Source: Solirubrobacter taibaiensis (GTDB lineage Bacteria; Actinomycetota; Thermoleophilia; Solirubrobacterales; Solirubrobacteraceae). From it: a stretch of 64,000 bases of DNA. The stretch covers positions 124,001 to 188,000 of the forward strand of contig JAPDDQ010000003.1 of NCBI GenBank assembly GCA_027587225.1, in the 5' to 3' direction. The position numbers and the translations under genes were made by a program. Below the pieces are notes generated by a model that did no database searches, was not told the origin of the DNA, and saw only the letters and a list, made by a program, of their open reading frames with translations. This document shows, in pieces, positions 52,840 through 61,852 of this stretch (position 1 is the stretch's first letter; each line of letters begins with the position of its first letter).

Positions 52840-53598
52840 GTGACTCGCTCATATCAACCCCAGCGTGACCGGCTCGAAGAGGAGCGGACGCTCTTCGCGC
52901 GGCTCGCCCGCGAGCGCACCCCCGACGCGAGAAACGCGATCTTCGAGCGCTTCAAGCCGCTGGCGCTGCAACTCGCGCGCCGCTACAGCCACGGCCACGA
53001 CGTCGAAGACATCGAGCAGGTCGCGGCGATGGGCCTGGTCAAGGCCATCGACCGCTTCGACACGAGCCGAGGACTCGCGTTTTCGTCGTTCGCCGTTCCC
53101 ACCATCGCCGGAGAGGTCAAGCGCTACCTCCGCGATCACGCCTGGTCCGTACGTGTCCCGCGCGAGGTCCAAGAGACGTACATCCGCTTGGACCGCGCGA
53201 CCGAAGACCTCACCACGCAGCTCGGACGCCCGCCCACGGCGGCGGAGCTCGCCGAGCGCATCGGCGGCACGATCGAGGCCGTACTGGAGGCTCGGCAAGC
53301 GGTGACCGCTCGGCGGGCCGTCTCACTCGATCAACCGACGCGCCGTGACGGCGAGGCCGACGCGCTCGGCACGTTCGTCGGCATCGACGAGCCGGGTTTC
53401 GAGGCCGCCGAGCAATCCGCGCTGCTCGGCTCGCTCTTGAGCGATCTCACATATCGCGAACGGCTCATCCTGCACCTGCGGTTCGTGGACGACCTCACGC
53501 AACGGGAGATCGGCGAGCTCGTCGGGCTTTCTCAGATGCAGGTCTCGCGTGTGCTGCGCGGCTCCATCGCGCAGCTCCAGGAAACCGCCGACCGCTGA
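52840..53598 (+). CDS. SigB/SigF-type alternative sigma factor
   Basis: The 252-aa protein starts at GTG and has region 2 (LARRYSHGHDVEDIEQVAAM, GLVKAIDRFDTSRGLAFSSF), region 3 (LTTQLGRPPTAAELAERIGG) and region 4 (LTQREIGELVGLSQMQVSRV). The FAVPTIAGEVKRYLRDHAW segment is diagnostic of the SigB/SigF/SigG group controlled by partner switching. It has no adjacent anti-sigma kinase gene, but phosphatase and STAS antagonist candidates are within 11 kb. It probably drives the neighbouring PRC/DUF2382 gene. Confidence 0.92.
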   Translation: MTRSYQPQRDRLEEERTLFARLARERTPDARNAIFERFKPLALQLARRYSHGHDVEDIEQVAAMGLVKAIDRFDTSRGLAFSSFAVPTIAGEVKRYLRDHAWSVRVPREVQETYIRLDRATEDLTTQLGRPPTAAELAERIGGTIEAVLEARQAVTARRAVSLDQPTRRDGEADALGTFVGIDEPGFEAAEQSALLGSLLSDLTYRERLILHLRFVDDLTQREIGELVGLSQMQVSRVLRGSIAQLQETADR

Positions 53599-53636
53599 CT
53601 GGGAAACGCCGGAGTGGGACACGTTGGGGGCGATTC

Positions 53637-54407
53637 GTGTCTCACCTCGCGCACTACCCTCGCCGCCCTCTGGGTTACAGCCGTGAGCGGTCTTGGATAC
53701 GACGTCACGGCGGCATCCGCGGGTCTACCTTGCGCACCGTGATCGGTACCTCTCGCTCTCTTCGCGCGGCGACACGGCTCGCTGGATTCCTGGTCGGCGC
53801 CGGTGTGGTCGCGGCGCTGCTTGTCGTCGTCGGCTCACGCCTGCTGCCGGACCTGAACCCGTTCCCGACGGAGACGAAGGATCGGCCGCAGCCCGCGCTG
53901 CTGCAGTCACTTCAACGGCTGGACGAGTACCACGCGGCGCGCGCGAACCTCCAGCAGGTCGTGGACGTCGAGCAGGACACCAAACACGTCCCGTCGTTCA
54001 TCAAGGGCGACCGGGTGGTCATGGTGGCGTCAGGCGACGTGGACGCGACGATCGACTTCTCCAAGCTCGGGCCGCAAGCCGCGCGGGCGTCGTGGGAGCG
54101 CCGTGAGGTCGTGATCACGCTGCCGTCCGCGCAGGTGGGGCGCGCACGGCTGGACCTGGAGCGCACGCGGGTGGTGGAGCACGATCGAGGGGTGCTCGAC
54201 CGAGCCGCAGACGCACTCGGTGGGGACAGCGGGAACCAGCAGCGCGAGTTGCTGCTGGTTGCGCAGCGCAAGCTCGACGCGGCCGCGCGTGCGGATCGCA
54301 ACCTGCTGCCGACGGCTGAGCGCAACACGGCGCAGATGCTGCGTCAGCTGGCGATGGGGCTCGGGTACCAGCGGGTGACCGTGCGCTTCCCCAAGCCGCA
54401 GCTCTAG
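53637..54407 (+). CDS. DUF4230 family membrane-anchored protein
   Basis: The 256-aa reading starts at GTG 53637; GTG at 53739 would remove a basic lead of 34 residues. A transmembrane helix (FLVGAGVVAALLVVVGSRLL) is followed by the DUF4230 domain: LQRLDEYHAARANLQQVVDV, FIKGDRVVMVASGDVDATID and KLGPQAARASWERREVVITLP. It ends GLGYQRVTVRFPKP. Function unknown, probably facing the outside. It follows the sigma factor by 38 nt and may be in its transcript. Confidence 0.82.
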   Translation: MSHLAHYPRRPLGYSRERSWIRRHGGIRGSTLRTVIGTSRSLRAATRLAGFLVGAGVVAALLVVVGSRLLPDLNPFPTETKDRPQPALLQSLQRLDEYHAARANLQQVVDVEQDTKHVPSFIKGDRVVMVASGDVDATIDFSKLGPQAARASWERREVVITLPSAQVGRARLDLERTRVVEHDRGVLDRAADALGGDSGNQQRELLLVAQRKLDAAARADRNLLPTAERNTAQMLRQLAMGLGYQRVTVRFPKPQL

Positions 54408-54466
54408 CGCTGGGCCCGCGGCTGATCCGCGCTGACGGAATCCGCGCCAAATAGACTGCGGGCGAG

Positions 54467-54898
54467 GTGCCGGCCGACGAGACCGCCACACTGCGCGCAT
54501 TCGAGACGTTCGCGCTCGCGCAGAGCGCGATGTACCGCGGTGAGGGCGAAGACCGTGTACGCGAGTTGCTCGCGCCCGACGTCATCTGGCACGTCCCTGG
54601 CACCAGCGGCATCGCGGGAGACCATCGCGGACGAGACGCGGTCATGGACTACTTCGACCGTCGGCGCGCGATCGCGGGTGGGGCGATGGCGATCAGCCAC
54701 GGCGCGCGTCTCGTGTCGGCTGATGTCGTCGTCCAACTCGCCGACGGGGAGGTCGAGCGCGACGACGAGCTCCTGCGCTGGCGGACCGTCGGCGTCTATC
54801 GCATGGATGACGGGCTCGTGGCCGAAGCTTGGCTGGTCCCGTTCGATCTGGCCGCGTTCGACGCGATCTGGACGACGCTCGGACGACATCCCGGCTGA
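54467..54898 (+). CDS. SnoaL-like (NTF2-fold) protein
   Basis: GTG at 54467 gives 143 aa with the SnoaL pattern: LRAFETFALAQSAMYRGEGEDR, LLAPDVIWHVPGTSGIAGDH, GRDAVMDYFDRR, then strands ending VYRMDDGLVAEAWLVPFDLA. Such small proteins are isomerases, hydratases or ligand carriers; nothing here fixes the reaction. Confidence 0.82.
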   Translation: MPADETATLRAFETFALAQSAMYRGEGEDRVRELLAPDVIWHVPGTSGIAGDHRGRDAVMDYFDRRRAIAGGAMAISHGARLVSADVVVQLADGEVERDDELLRWRTVGVYRMDDGLVAEAWLVPFDLAAFDAIWTTLGRHPG

Positions 54899-54952
54899 CG
54901 CCACGGCGAGAATCTGGGCGGCGAGCCGCGACGCTGCGCGTCGGAGCAACCG

Positions 54953-55708
54953 TCATGGCGCACCGGCGGCGTCGTTCACCGCGTCGCCGTCGAGCTCGCG
55001 TGTGGTGTCGCGTCGACGTACACGCAACTCTGCGGCGTAGTACTCGAAGCGCACGAACCCGTTCTCCCGGATGAAGGCGGCGACGTCGGCGACGGCATGC
55101 GGCGCGGATTGCCCGCCGGACGCGTCGAGGACGACGAGCGCGCCCGCCCGTCGGACGACGTGGAAGAAGTGCTGGTCGGTGAGCTGGTGGCGTCGGGCCC
55201 ATCCCGGCTCTCGGAGCCCGATGACGGTCACGTGGCTGTTCTGGCGAGCGGCGACGGTCTGGATCTCGGCCCAGTTGCGAGCCCTGGTGACCGGCCGACG
55301 GTCGAACGTGTAGACCTCGGTGGCGTGCGCGGCTTCGACGGGCTCCACTTCTCCGGTGGCGAGGTAGTGGTCGACCGCGGCGGCCGTCGCCGGACAGTTG
55401 GGCCCTTCGCCGCTCGGGTCGATCTGTTGCCAGATCGGTGATCGGTCCGACATCAACCGCTCCACCAACTGCGCGTCGGCCTGCGGTGCGCGCCAGCGCC
55501 GGGGAGGCGGCGTTCCGGGCCGGGTGGTCTGTCGCGCGAGCAGCCGCGACACGGCTTGGTTCCCGGCTGAGCGTTGCATCGCCAGCAATTGCGTGGGGTG
55601 GACCTGCTGCCGGGGCGAGGGAACCTCGGTGTCCGGGAGAGCGCCTGCGTACGGTTCGGCCTCCTCGTGCGGTTCGCCGGCCCGGCGCTCGAAGCGGTGA
55701 TCAGCCAT
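54953..55708 (-). CDS. Putative exported toxin: QRSAGN-motif N-terminus plus papain-like (Tox-PL-like) domain
   Basis: ATG at 55708, overlapping the upstream stop by 8 nt, gives 251 aa. Residues 35-60 read LLAMQRSAGNQAVSRLLARQ, a motif that recurs near the N-terminus of proteins associated with extracellular contractile injection systems. The C-terminal 150 residues suggest a papain-like fold with Cys in GPNCPATAAAVDHYLATG, His in DQHFFHVV and Asp in LVVLDASGG. The Cys-His-Asp order and spacing resemble the Tox-PL deamidase/peptidase family. No sheath, tube or baseplate genes are in the window. A cargo toxin is inferred, not shown. Confidence 0.65.
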   Translation of the reverse strand: MADHRFERRAGEPHEEAEPYAGALPDTEVPSPRQQVHPTQLLAMQRSAGNQAVSRLLARQTTRPGTPPPRRWRAPQADAQLVERLMSDRSPIWQQIDPSGEGPNCPATAAAVDHYLATGEVEPVEAAHATEVYTFDRRPVTRARNWAEIQTVAARQNSHVTVIGLREPGWARRHQLTDQHFFHVVRRAGALVVLDASGGQSAPHAVADVAAFIRENGFVRFEYYAAELRVRRRDTTRELDGDAVNDAAGAP

Positions 55709-57911
55709 CTTGCTCGTCCTCGCTCTGGAAGGCAAAGTGGACGGCCCGGTTGTCGAGCGGCGTGTGCTCCCCGCTGCGGATGTCGACGAGGACGAGCTCG
55801 GGCACGTCTCCGCACCGCCCGGCACCGACTGCGAGACGGTCGGCGTCGAGCCAGGAGAGGCTGCAGGCCTGGTCGATTCCGTCGACCGCAGTGGCGCCTC
55901 CGGTGTCGGGGTCCACGAGGAACACGGCGGTGTCGTACGCGTCGTCGCGGCCCACGACAGCGAGGCGGCCGTCAGGGCTGACGGCGAGATCGGCCGCTCG
56001 GGAGAACGTGGCCAGCTCCTGTGCGGGACCGAGGCTTGCTTCGCCCTGCACGTCGTAGCGCAGCACGGCGCGGTGCGTCTTCGCGTCGACGAGTACGTAG
56101 AGCGTGTTGCGGTCGGGGGCCCACGCGGTGCGGTACGGCCGTTGCGGCTCGGCCGGCAGGCACGGCAGGTGGTCCGGCGTGAACGGCGCGGACCCGACGC
56201 ACAGCCGGTTCGCACGGATCGCGGCCAGCCGTCCGTCGGCCGAGACGGCCGGAGCGCTCCACTCGCCGCCGGTGGTGAGCGGTTCGGGTGTCGCGTCCTT
56301 GGTTGCGTCGACCATGTACAGGTCGCCGGTACTGCTCGCGCCCCGGCGGAAGACGACCTTGTCGCCCACCCAGACCGGGTCGGTGTCGCCGGCCTGGGAG
56401 CCGGGGCGGAAGGCGTCGCCCCGGCCTGGAGGGTCGATCAGGATCCCGCGCTCGTCCTCGGCCACGAGGGTTCGCAGGCCGCGTACGGCGTCCGTCGGCT
56501 CACCACCGCCGGGTTCGTCGCCGGCCGCAGGATCGTCCGCGGTCGGCTCGCCGCCCACCTCGGGCTCCTCCGGCGAGACGGCGTGGAGATTGACCGGGCT
56601 ACCGATCCGCAGTCGCCGGCCGGAGGAGGGGTTCTGGCGGTGTACCGTGGCGTTCGCCGCGGCGTCGTCCGGCGTCACCGCGCCCAGGGTCAGCTTCGCG
56701 CGTTCGAGACGCGCCTGGGCCTGTGCGAGCGTCAAGCCGTCCAAGGCGGGTACCTTGACCGTGGTCCGGCCGACGCCGATGACCAGTTGGACCGCGTCGT
56801 CGGCCCGCATGTTGGTGCGCGGGTCGGGTGTCTGCTCGATGATCCGCCCCCGCAGCTTCGCGGGCGCGATACGCGTGGCCACCTGGGGCGCCCGCTTGAC
56901 TCCGGCGCGGACCATCTGCGCTTGGGCGTCGGCCTGGGTGTAGCCGAGGACGTCGGGCATGGTGACCTGCTCGGGGCGCAGCAGCAACAGCAGCGCGAGG
57001 ACGGCAGCGAGCGTCGCGGCGGCCGCGGGCATCCAGACCGCGATCCACGGCCGCTGCACGAAGATGACGTTCTGGGCGGGTGGGGCCGCCTGGTCGGACG
57101 CAGCTCGGAGCTCCAGCCGGTGTTCCGCCGGCTGTCCCCACAGGAGCGGGCGGCGCGGAACCGCCAGGGCCTGAACGGACCTCGTCGCCCCGGCGTCGAT
57201 CGAGAACCCGTCATCGTCGAACGCGACGTCGCACGCGTCGGCTTCGTCGCCGCCGCGCACGCGCACGTATGTGGCGATGTTGCCTGCGTTGGTGATCGCG
57301 GCGTCGAACCGCGCGCGGCGGCGACCGCGTCGTCGGAGCGGAGCGACGGCGACGGTCAGTTCGTGGAACGGGAGCACCTCGAGCGCCAACGGTGCTCGAG
57401 CGACGACGGCCTGGTCGCTGCGCGAGACGACTTCGACCACGCACGAGTACGTCCCGGCCCGGGTCTCGGGGGAGCGCGGTGGTGCGAACGTGATCTGGAA
57501 CCGGTCCTCGTGGCGCATGTCCCGCGCCGTCCCGAACGGCATCAGGAACAGCGTCTCGGGTGTCACGGTCACCCAGGTCGTGGGGACGCCCGTCACGCGC
57601 ACGTCGTAGGTGTCGACGCGTCCGCTCTGATTGCGCAACAGCCCGCCGACGCCGACGGCTTGTGGCGGCTGCACCGCTGTTGGATCCGGGTCCATCACCA
57701 ACAGCACCGCCGCGGCCGTCCCCGCCCCCGGCTCGGGCGCGGGCGGGACCGTGGCCGGGACGTCCGAGGGCTGCGTGGGCGGCGCGGCATCGGCGGGCCC
57801 GACGTGCTCCTGAGTCGGCTCCCAGCACAGGTACTCGCCGCACGACCGGCAGAAGTCCCCTTCGCGCGTGTTCGAGTGCCCGCAGTTCGGGCACGGGTGT
57901 GAAGTCAGCAT
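55701..57911 (-). CDS. Zinc-ribbon, transmembrane, double-PASTA and beta-propeller protein
   Basis: The 736-aa protein begins with a four-Cys zinc ribbon (PCPNCGHSNTREGDFCRSCG) and a Pro-rich linker. Two Ig-like beta modules (75-265) precede one transmembrane helix (WMPAAAATLAAVLALLLLL). Two PASTA domains follow (MPDVLGYTQADAQAQMVRAG; VPALDGLTLAQAQARLERAK), then a TolB-like propeller (480-736). The ribbon and Ig-like modules would be cytoplasmic and the PASTA/propeller part extracellular. It overlaps the toxin-like gene by 8 nt, so the products are likely to act together, for instance in export or immunity (inference). Confidence 0.82.
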   Translation of the reverse strand: MLTSHPCPNCGHSNTREGDFCRSCGEYLCWEPTQEHVGPADAAPPTQPSDVPATVPPAPEPGAGTAAAVLLVMDPDPTAVQPPQAVGVGGLLRNQSGRVDTYDVRVTGVPTTWVTVTPETLFLMPFGTARDMRHEDRFQITFAPPRSPETRAGTYSCVVEVVSRSDQAVVARAPLALEVLPFHELTVAVAPLRRRGRRRARFDAAITNAGNIATYVRVRGGDEADACDVAFDDDGFSIDAGATRSVQALAVPRRPLLWGQPAEHRLELRAASDQAAPPAQNVIFVQRPWIAVWMPAAAATLAAVLALLLLLRPEQVTMPDVLGYTQADAQAQMVRAGVKRAPQVATRIAPAKLRGRIIEQTPDPRTNMRADDAVQLVIGVGRTTVKVPALDGLTLAQAQARLERAKLTLGAVTPDDAAANATVHRQNPSSGRRLRIGSPVNLHAVSPEEPEVGGEPTADDPAAGDEPGGGEPTDAVRGLRTLVAEDERGILIDPPGRGDAFRPGSQAGDTDPVWVGDKVVFRRGASSTGDLYMVDATKDATPEPLTTGGEWSAPAVSADGRLAAIRANRLCVGSAPFTPDHLPCLPAEPQRPYRTAWAPDRNTLYVLVDAKTHRAVLRYDVQGEASLGPAQELATFSRAADLAVSPDGRLAVVGRDDAYDTAVFLVDPDTGGATAVDGIDQACSLSWLDADRLAVGAGRCGDVPELVLVDIRSGEHTPLDNRAVHFAFQSEDEQDG

Positions 57912-57981
57912 GGGCGCACCTCAACTCGCGGGTTGCTCACCGACGACGGACCGCCCGCTTGCGCCGGCGGTCGTGTGGTGC

Positions 57982-58512
57982 CTAAAGGCGCTCCACCACG
58001 GGCCGGGACGTCCGCAGGGAGACACGGACGCGGAATGCGCCCTGGTTGTCGACGGGCCAGACGTCGTTGTTGTCCAGCCACAGCGCCGCCGGCTGCCGGA
58101 TGCCGTCGATCGGTGCCGGCGAGTAGCGAACGCAGCCGCTGCGCGTGCCGACGACGAACGGCATCCGCTGCGTGTGCTGGATGCCGCTGAGCGTCCCGAA
58201 CAGCGCGTACTCGTTCACACCCGGCAGCGGCCAGTCCGAGCGGGCCCGCCAGCTCGCGAGGCCGCTCGGGCCGTTCCACGGCGCCAGCCAGTAGCCACCG
58301 TGCATCGACCCTTCCGCCGTGAGGCTCACGACGTCGCCGGGGTGGATCTTCCACGGCAGCAACACCGCATGCCACGCGGGAACGTCGATCGTCACTTCTG
58401 CGCCGTTCGTCAGGCCACAAGGCGTCGGCGCGGGCGGATCGGCCAGCGCGAGTGCCGGTGCCTCGGCCGAGACCGCGGTGGCAAGGGCAAGGGCAGCGAG
58501 TGTGCGGAGCAA
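57982..58512 (-). CDS. Secreted PA-IL (LecA)-like lectin candidate
   Basis: TTG at 58512 follows caggagaca and gives 176 aa with a signal peptide (LAALALATAVSAEAPALALA). The mature protein has VPAWHAVLLPWKIHPGDVVS, NEYALFGTLSG, PFVVGTRSG and LWLDNNDVWPVDNQGAFRVRV. These match the PA-IL-like beta-sandwich, including the final N-D-x(n)-D-N-x-G calcium/sugar site of galactose-binding lectins. It ends 71 bp upstream of the start of the zinc-ribbon/PASTA gene on the same strand and may target the exported proteins to glycans. Confidence 0.75.
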   Translation of the reverse strand: MLRTLAALALATAVSAEAPALALADPPAPTPCGLTNGAEVTIDVPAWHAVLLPWKIHPGDVVSLTAEGSMHGGYWLAPWNGPSGLASWRARSDWPLPGVNEYALFGTLSGIQHTQRMPFVVGTRSGCVRYSPAPIDGIRQPAALWLDNNDVWPVDNQGAFRVRVSLRTSRPVVERL

Positions 58513-58589
58513 GGTTGTCTCCTGAGGTGGGGGGGGAACGTGTGCGGTGGTCTGCGGTGGCGGGGGCGGCGCGACGGTCGGTGCCGGGC

Positions 58590-58745
58590 TTAGGGGGTGC
58601 GGTCGGCCGCGAAGCGGCGACGCACGCTGCGGCGTCGTCGATCGCCGGGGTACTCGCGACTGCGGCGGATCTCACGCTGCGTGTCGGCTTCCCGCCGGAG
58701 ATCGGCGACACGTTCGACGGCGACGTACTGGCTGACGTGGTGCAT
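58590..58745 (-). CDS. Small basic protein, 51 aa
   Basis: ATG at 58745 follows aaggag with a 6-nt gap. The peptide MHHVSQYVAVERVADLRREA begins an amphipathic helix and continues into an Arg-rich tail ending RRRFAADRTP. No family was recognised, but similar short Arg-rich helical peptides precede regulators in related genomes (recollection, not checked). It lies divergently from the SARP regulator in a 367-bp gap that otherwise holds only G-rich sequence. Confidence 0.55.
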   Translation of the reverse strand: MHHVSQYVAVERVADLRREADTQREIRRSREYPGDRRRRSVRRRFAADRTP

Positions 58746-58879
58746 GGAGGGCTCCTTCGGGGTTGCGGTGTGTCCGCAGCATCCGGGGACGCCCTTGCAA
58801 TTCGCTTTCAGTCCGCTGACAACCAGCGCGGATGCGACTTTCGGCCCGTGTACGCAAGCGGTAGCGTCAGCGCCGCGCG

Positions 58880-61726
58880 ATGGACTTCTTGATCCTGGGA
58901 ACGCTCGAGGTCCGTCAGGACGGCGAACTCGTCGCTGTCCGCGGCGGCAAGGTCAGGGCGCTGCTCGCGCTGCTCGTCGTTCACGCGAACCGTCCGGTCA
59001 GCGCCGAGCGGATCGCGATCTCGCTCTGGGGCGAAGACGTCTCCGCGACGGCGGCCAACCGGGTTCAGGTGTTGGTCTCGAGGCTGCGTCGCAACCTGGG
59101 CGATTCGGAACTGGTGATCACCACCGAGGCCGGCTACTGCCTTCAGGCCGATGATGTCGACGCCGTGCGCTTCGAGCGATCCGTCGGCGAGGCCCACGTC
59201 GCGAGCGCGCACGGCGACCACCGTGCCGCGGCGGCACAGCTGGGCGCGGCCCTCGCGCTGTGGCGCGGACCGGCGCTGGCGGACTTCTCCGGGGAAGAGT
59301 TCGCACAGTCCGCGATCGCCCGCCTGGAAGAGCGCCGGGCGACCGCGATCGAAATGCGCATCGACGCGGACCTGGCCATCGGCCGCCACGCCGAGGTGAT
59401 CGGCGAGCTCGAACAACGGGTCATCGAGGCGCCCTTGCGGGAACGGGCGTACGGACAACTGATGCTGGCGCTGGCCCGCAGCGGCCGCCAGGCGGATGCG
59501 CTGGCGGTCTACGGTCGGGCACGCTCGGCGCTCACCGACGGACTCGGTCTCGAGCCCGGCCCCGAGTTGCGAGAGATCGAGCGTCGCGTGCTCAATCAGG
59601 AGGTTGACGTCGTCGTCGAGACCAGCGCGGCGCCACGCGTCCCGGAACCCCCGACGCCGACGTGGGGCCGCGAGGCCGACCTCGCGCGCGTCGCTGCGCT
59701 GCTCGAGCAGTGCCGCCTGCTCACCATTGTCGGCCCTGGCGGGGTTGGCAAGACCCGCGTGGCCCTCGAGGCGGCGCTCGCGCACGGCGACGCCGACTTC
59801 GTCTCGCTCGCGTCAGTCGCTCGGCCCGACGACGTCGCGGCCGCGATCGTCATGACGCTGCAGCTCACGTTGAGCGCGGGTGAGACGATGCAAGCAGCGC
59901 TGGTCCGTCACCTGCGGCGCCGGCCGCGGTTGGTGGTGCTCGACAACTTCGAGCACGTGCTCGACGCGGCCGCGCTCGTGGTGGAACTCCTCGACGGCTG
60001 CCCGAAGCTGAGACTCCTCCTGACCAGCCGCGAGCCGCTCGATCTCCGGGTCGAGCGAGTGTTGTCGCTGCGCCCGCTCACGGTGTCCGACGCGGTCGAT
60101 CAGTTCGCTGGCCTGCTCAACGCTCGCGACCAGGTGCTGGGCGAGCACGACCGGGTGGCAGCGGAAGAGGTCTGCCGGCGAGTCGACGGTCTGCCACTGG
60201 CGGTTGAGTTGGCCGCCGGTCGCATCGGCCTGCTCTCGGTGCGCGAACTGGCGGAGCGGCTGCGCTCGAGCCTCGCCGTGCTCGGTGCGGGCGCTCGCGA
60301 CGCGCCTTCGCGCCAGCGGACCTTGGAAGCGACGCTCGAGTGGAGCTACCAACTCGCCTCCGGCCGGGAGCGAGCCGCGCTCCACGAGTTGGCCGTGTTC
60401 GCCGGCGGCGGCTCACTCGAAGCCGCACTGGCCGTGACCCAGGCGCCGCTCGACGTGCTCGAGGCGCTCGTACGCAAGCATCTCGCCGTGGCGACATCAG
60501 GACGGATCGGGCTGTTGGTGACCGTCCAGGACTTCGCGCTGCGCCGGCTGACCGACGACAACGGGGCCCGGCGTCGGCACGCGGACTATTTCCTGCGCTT
60601 CGCCGAAGAGGCGGCACCCGTCTTCGAACGCACCGCGTCGTCCGCGCTGAGCGCTGAGCTGGACGCGGAGATCGATAACTTCCGTGCAGCCCTGGGATGG
60701 CTGTGCGATGCGGGAAAGCCGGCGATGGCCTTGCGTCTGGGAATCGCTCTCAGGGACCACTGGGTGGTGGGCAACCGGGCCGAAGAAGGTGCGAAGTGGC
60801 TGCAGCTCGCGCTGGACGCCTTGCCCACGGACGCAGCCCGCCCGCTCATCGCCAAGGCGTTGTGTGTCCGGGCGCGGCTCTCGGTCGATGCGCGCACCCT
60901 CGATCAGGCCGAAGCGCTGGCCGTGGAGAGCCTGGCTCTCCGGCACGACGATCCCGTCGGGCAGGCAGAAAGCATCTGCGCGCTGGCCTGGGTGCGCCTC
61001 CACGCACATCGCGTCGGGGAGGCGTATGAGTTGGCCGTGCGGGCGGAGCGACTGGCCCGCGACGCCGGTGCCGAGCAGGTCGCGATCGACGCGATGCGAG
61101 TTCGCGCGATGATGGCACCGACCCCGGAGGAAGCGATGCGGGTCGGCCGGGACGTGCTCGGAAAGCTCGAGCGGGCCGGAAACGTGCGGCGAGCCGCGCA
61201 GTTGTCCGCGGCCTTGGCGTACACGGCGCTCTTTCACGGCGACCTTCGGACCGCACAGGTCCTGAGCCGGGACGCGTTTCAGGCCGCCCAAGTCGCAGGG
61301 GACGCCTTTGCCGGCGCACTCGCGCGCGGCAACGCCGGCCTCGCCCACCTCCTGGCCGGCCGGCCCGAGTGCGCAGCCGGCGATTTCGCCTACGAGCTGG
61401 AGGTGACGGCCGAGACCGGGGAGGTCGAGCTCGTCGAAGAGGCACTGACCGGCTGCGCCGCGATCGCGGCTTCCGCGGGCCGCGATCGCGAGGCGGCGCA
61501 GCTGCTTGGCGCCGCGCACCGCCTGCCCGCCACCGGAGGAGATCCGGTCATCATGCGCCGTCTCGACGCGCAGTACTTTGCGCCGGCCCGTGAGCGACTC
61601 GGCATGACCATCTGGGTCGCAGCGGAAGCCGGCCTCGGGGAGCACGAAGCGATCCAGCTCGCGTTGCACGTCGCGGCGACTCCTGGCGTGAGCCCGACAC
61701 CCGCGGACGTCCGCCGAGCGCGCTGA
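58880..61726 (+). CDS. AfsR/SARP-type regulator with NB-ARC-like ATPase and TPRs
   Basis: The 948-aa protein starts MDFLILGTLEVRQDGELVAV, the OmpR-like winged helix of SARP regulators (1-95). A BTAD domain (96-240; RERAYGQLMLALARSGRQAD) follows. A STAND ATPase then shows Walker A VGPGGVGKTR, Walker B RLVVLDNFEHVLD, LLLTSREPL and GLPLAVELAAGRIG. TPR-like repeats fill 600-948. Such proteins activate transcription on ATP binding and ligand sensing. The frame continues open for 31 codons after the stop (61727-61822), ending DEKQVGDLIEAISAPT. No biosynthetic cluster is visible nearby. Confidence 0.92.
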   Translation: MDFLILGTLEVRQDGELVAVRGGKVRALLALLVVHANRPVSAERIAISLWGEDVSATAANRVQVLVSRLRRNLGDSELVITTEAGYCLQADDVDAVRFERSVGEAHVASAHGDHRAAAAQLGAALALWRGPALADFSGEEFAQSAIARLEERRATAIEMRIDADLAIGRHAEVIGELEQRVIEAPLRERAYGQLMLALARSGRQADALAVYGRARSALTDGLGLEPGPELREIERRVLNQEVDVVVETSAAPRVPEPPTPTWGREADLARVAALLEQCRLLTIVGPGGVGKTRVALEAALAHGDADFVSLASVARPDDVAAAIVMTLQLTLSAGETMQAALVRHLRRRPRLVVLDNFEHVLDAAALVVELLDGCPKLRLLLTSREPLDLRVERVLSLRPLTVSDAVDQFAGLLNARDQVLGEHDRVAAEEVCRRVDGLPLAVELAAGRIGLLSVRELAERLRSSLAVLGAGARDAPSRQRTLEATLEWSYQLASGRERAALHELAVFAGGGSLEAALAVTQAPLDVLEALVRKHLAVATSGRIGLLVTVQDFALRRLTDDNGARRRHADYFLRFAEEAAPVFERTASSALSAELDAEIDNFRAALGWLCDAGKPAMALRLGIALRDHWVVGNRAEEGAKWLQLALDALPTDAARPLIAKALCVRARLSVDARTLDQAEALAVESLALRHDDPVGQAESICALAWVRLHAHRVGEAYELAVRAERLARDAGAEQVAIDAMRVRAMMAPTPEEAMRVGRDVLGKLERAGNVRRAAQLSAALAYTALFHGDLRTAQVLSRDAFQAAQVAGDAFAGALARGNAGLAHLLAGRPECAAGDFAYELEVTAETGEVELVEEALTGCAAIAASAGRDREAAQLLGAAHRLPATGGDPVIMRRLDAQYFAPARERLGMTIWVAAEAGLGEHEAIQLALHVAATPGVSPTPADVRRAR

Positions 61727-61852
61727 CGGCGACCCTGGTTGCTGGGCCGGCCCGGTGAGGACAACCGGCTCGACGAGAAGCAGGTCGGCGACCTGATCGA
61801 GGCGATCTCCGCCCCGACGTAGAGCACGCGCCGACGTGGGTAGGACCAACCC

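Noticed and set aside
55710..57902. 730-codon open frame on the plus strand
   Set aside because: It is antisense to the zinc-ribbon/PASTA/propeller gene, whose domains are unmistakable; the antisense product has no motif.
54953..58512. An extracellular contractile injection system
   Set aside because: Only cargo-like and accessory features are present; no sheath, tube, spike, baseplate or AAA ATPase gene is in the window.
60497..61849. 450-codon minus-strand frame opposite the SARP regulator
   Set aside because: Antisense shadow of TPR-coding sequence; no ribosome binding site and no motif.
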